Assembly: GCA_902462635.1 (NCBI GenBank)
Contig: CABQCN010000049.1
Span: 1 to 7,870 of the forward strand
Direction: 5' to 3'
Length of the DNA: 7,870 bases
From: an uncultured Oscillospiraceae bacterium
GTDB taxonomy: Bacteria > Bacillota > Clostridia > UBA1212 > UBA1255
Positions 7,090-7,870 of the stretch are shown piece after piece. Under the pieces are notes generated by a model. It was not told the DNA's origin and did no database searches. It saw only the letters and a list, made by a program, of their open reading frames with translations. A program made the position numbers and the translations under genes. Position 1 is the stretch's first letter. Each line of letters begins with the position of its first letter.

Positions 7090-7105
7090 TATATTGCATA
7101 AATAT
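7078..7105. promoter_or_regulatory. Perfect 28-bp palindrome, probable operator
   Basis: The 14-base arm ATATTTATGCAATA is followed directly by its exact reverse complement, with no spacer or mismatch. It covers the -35 element of the substrate-binding protein promoter. With no T run behind it, it does not look like a terminator; a binding site for a dimeric or tetrameric repressor is the simplest reading. I do not recognise the regulator. Confidence 0.7.
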
Positions 7106-7117
7106 TTTCTGAAAATT
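7103..7117. promoter_or_regulatory. CodY-type box
   Basis: TATTTTCTGAAAATT matches the Firmicutes CodY consensus AATTTTCWGAAAATT at 14 of 15 positions. A further TTTTC half-site follows at 7116-7120, giving overlapping half-sites as seen at some known CodY targets. It lies about 14 bases upstream of the -35 element of an amino-acid uptake gene, a typical class of CodY target. Whether this organism encodes CodY is not visible here. Confidence 0.5.
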
Positions 7118-7143
7118 TTCCGTGGAAGAAAAAACATCCGCCG

Positions 7144-7870
7144 TCAATATTGCCAGATATAATCTTTATAACTGATGGTTTTATCCTCCGCCGTTTCAAT
7201 GAATACTTTTGCGGAATCTTTCAGAATATAATGAATATACGCATCGGAATCGATCGTAGAACCGAGCGGAAGATTTACGGAAAGCGCTTCGAGCGGTGTA
7301 CTCACGACGTGTTCGATCCCGGTCTGTTTATTATAGTCGCCTTTGGCAAAATAATATCTGTATGCCATAAAATAGGTGTTCGTATCCGTTCTGAGGACAG
7401 GATCGCCTTTCGGCGCCGTATACAGGCGCGATTCCGGATCATAAGACCTTCCGGTATAACTGTCCGATACGGTAAAGCGATATACAACCGTGCCCGCAAT
7501 GCCATTCCCGTTCTCGTCGTACGTATCGTTCTCCCAATGATTGGAACACATCTGGAATAAAACGGTTTCGCCAGACGCAATCAGGAAGGTATCGCCGGTT
7601 TTCAAAACGCTTCCATCCGCAAGGCGAATGGACATCTTTTTGGGGGTGACGACTTTCACTGCAATCGTTTTCTCCGGATTCACGGGAATGTCCGCAGCGC
7701 CCAGTCTCACACATTTGTATTCGGCCAGCGTCCCGGAAGTCGTATATTCATTGGAATCCTTTTCGGTATATCCAAACAATTCGCCGGAACGAATGTAATA
7801 GGTCGCGGCTTTCGCAACGTTCACCGCTACGGAACGGTAACCGGTCGGGACGGTGATCGTTTTCTCCGGC
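7144..7870 (-). CDS. Unrecognised protein, 3' part; possible repeat modules
   Basis: The reading frame is open from 7869 at the right edge to the TGA at 7146-7144, giving about 241 visible residues of the C-terminal part; the start lies outside. A GTG at 7824 is only an internal valine codon, since the frame continues upstream without a stop (PEKTITVPTGYRSVAVNVAKA). I do not recognise a family. The sequence is beta-prone, rich in T, Y, S and V, and has no membrane span, sortase motif or surface-layer motif at the C-terminus, which ends KDYIWQY. The peptide PEKTI occurs twice, 64 residues apart, and is encoded by an identical 14-base DNA stretch, suggesting tandem beta-sandwich modules as found in secreted or surface proteins. 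Location outside the cell is inference. No clear terminator follows. Confidence 0.75.
   Translation of the reverse strand, partial: PEKTITVPTGYRSVAVNVAKAATYYIRSGELFGYTEKDSNEYTTSGTLAEYKCVRLGAADIPVNPEKTIAVKVVTPKKMSIRLADGSVLKTGDTFLIASGETVLFQMCSNHWENDTYDENGNGIAGTVVYRFTVSDSYTGRSYDPESRLYTAPKGDPVLRTDTNTYFMAYRYYFAKGDYNKQTGIEHVVSTPLEALSVNLPLGSTIDSDAYIHYILKDSAKVFIETAEDKTISYKDYIWQY
7664..7869 (-). repeat. Spaced direct repeat marking possible 64-codon modules
   Basis: The 14 bases CCGGAGAAAACGAT occur at 7869-7856 and again at 7677-7664, in the same frame and exactly 192 bases apart. Both encode PEKTI. Similarity between the rest of the two modules is weak by eye, so this could be diverged domain duplication or chance reuse of a motif. 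Confidence 0.4.

Noticed and set aside
7078..7105. Palindrome as an intrinsic terminator of the right-edge gene
   Set aside because: It is AT-rich, has no loop and no following T run, and coincides with a -35 element, so an operator fits better.
7119..7143. Terminator for the right-edge gene (T run at 7134-7129)
   Set aside because: There is a T run but no GC-rich stem before it.

Overview
All recognisable genes in this window lie on the minus strand. The window looks like a chromosomal segment of a Gram-positive Firmicute, probably of the class Clostridia. The grounds are AAGGGG/GGAG-type ribosome binding sites, sigma-A-like promoters, Mini-III RNase (a Firmicutes/cyanobacterial/plastid enzyme), bacterial-type prolyl-tRNA synthetase with an editing insert, several lipobox signal peptides, and a copper-amine-oxidase-N-like domain fused to a secreted glycosidase. 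The genus cannot be told from this window.

Layout, read in the direction of transcription from the right edge. (1) 7870-7144: the 3' part of a gene for an unrecognised, apparently repetitive protein; its start lies outside the window. (2) 7143-7020: a 124-base regulatory gap holding a near-perfect CodY-type box, a perfect 28-bp palindrome and a good extended -10 promoter. (3) 7019-6159: a lipoprotein amino-acid-type ABC substrate-binding protein, closed by a strong intrinsic terminator at 6126-6083. (4) 5979-4789: a lipoprotein resembling GH71/GH99-like TIM-barrel glycosidases, with its own probable extended -10 promoter. (5) 4781-4753: a sigma-A promoter (TTGTTT-17-TATAAT) driving a compact operon. 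The operon runs proS (4697-2967), a large membrane-anchored GH5/clan-GH-A-like glycosidase (2970-430), Mini-III RNase mrnC (437-15) and, at the left edge, the first codons of what is probably rlmB (22-1).

The operon genes overlap by 4, 8 and 8 bases, so they are probably co-transcribed and translationally coupled. Two of them belong to translation and rRNA maturation (prolyl-tRNA charging and 23S rRNA processing), and the partial gene may be a 23S rRNA methyltransferase. The gene between them encodes a secreted, C-terminally anchored carbohydrate-active protein. This placement is the most unusual feature of the window, because in B. subtilis the gene directly before mrnC is cysS. Together with the GH99-like lipoprotein just upstream of proS, it suggests a surface glycan-degrading function interleaved with housekeeping genes. 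I see no CRISPR array, rRNA or tRNA gene, insertion sequence or defence system. No stretch longer than 300 bases lacks a gene.
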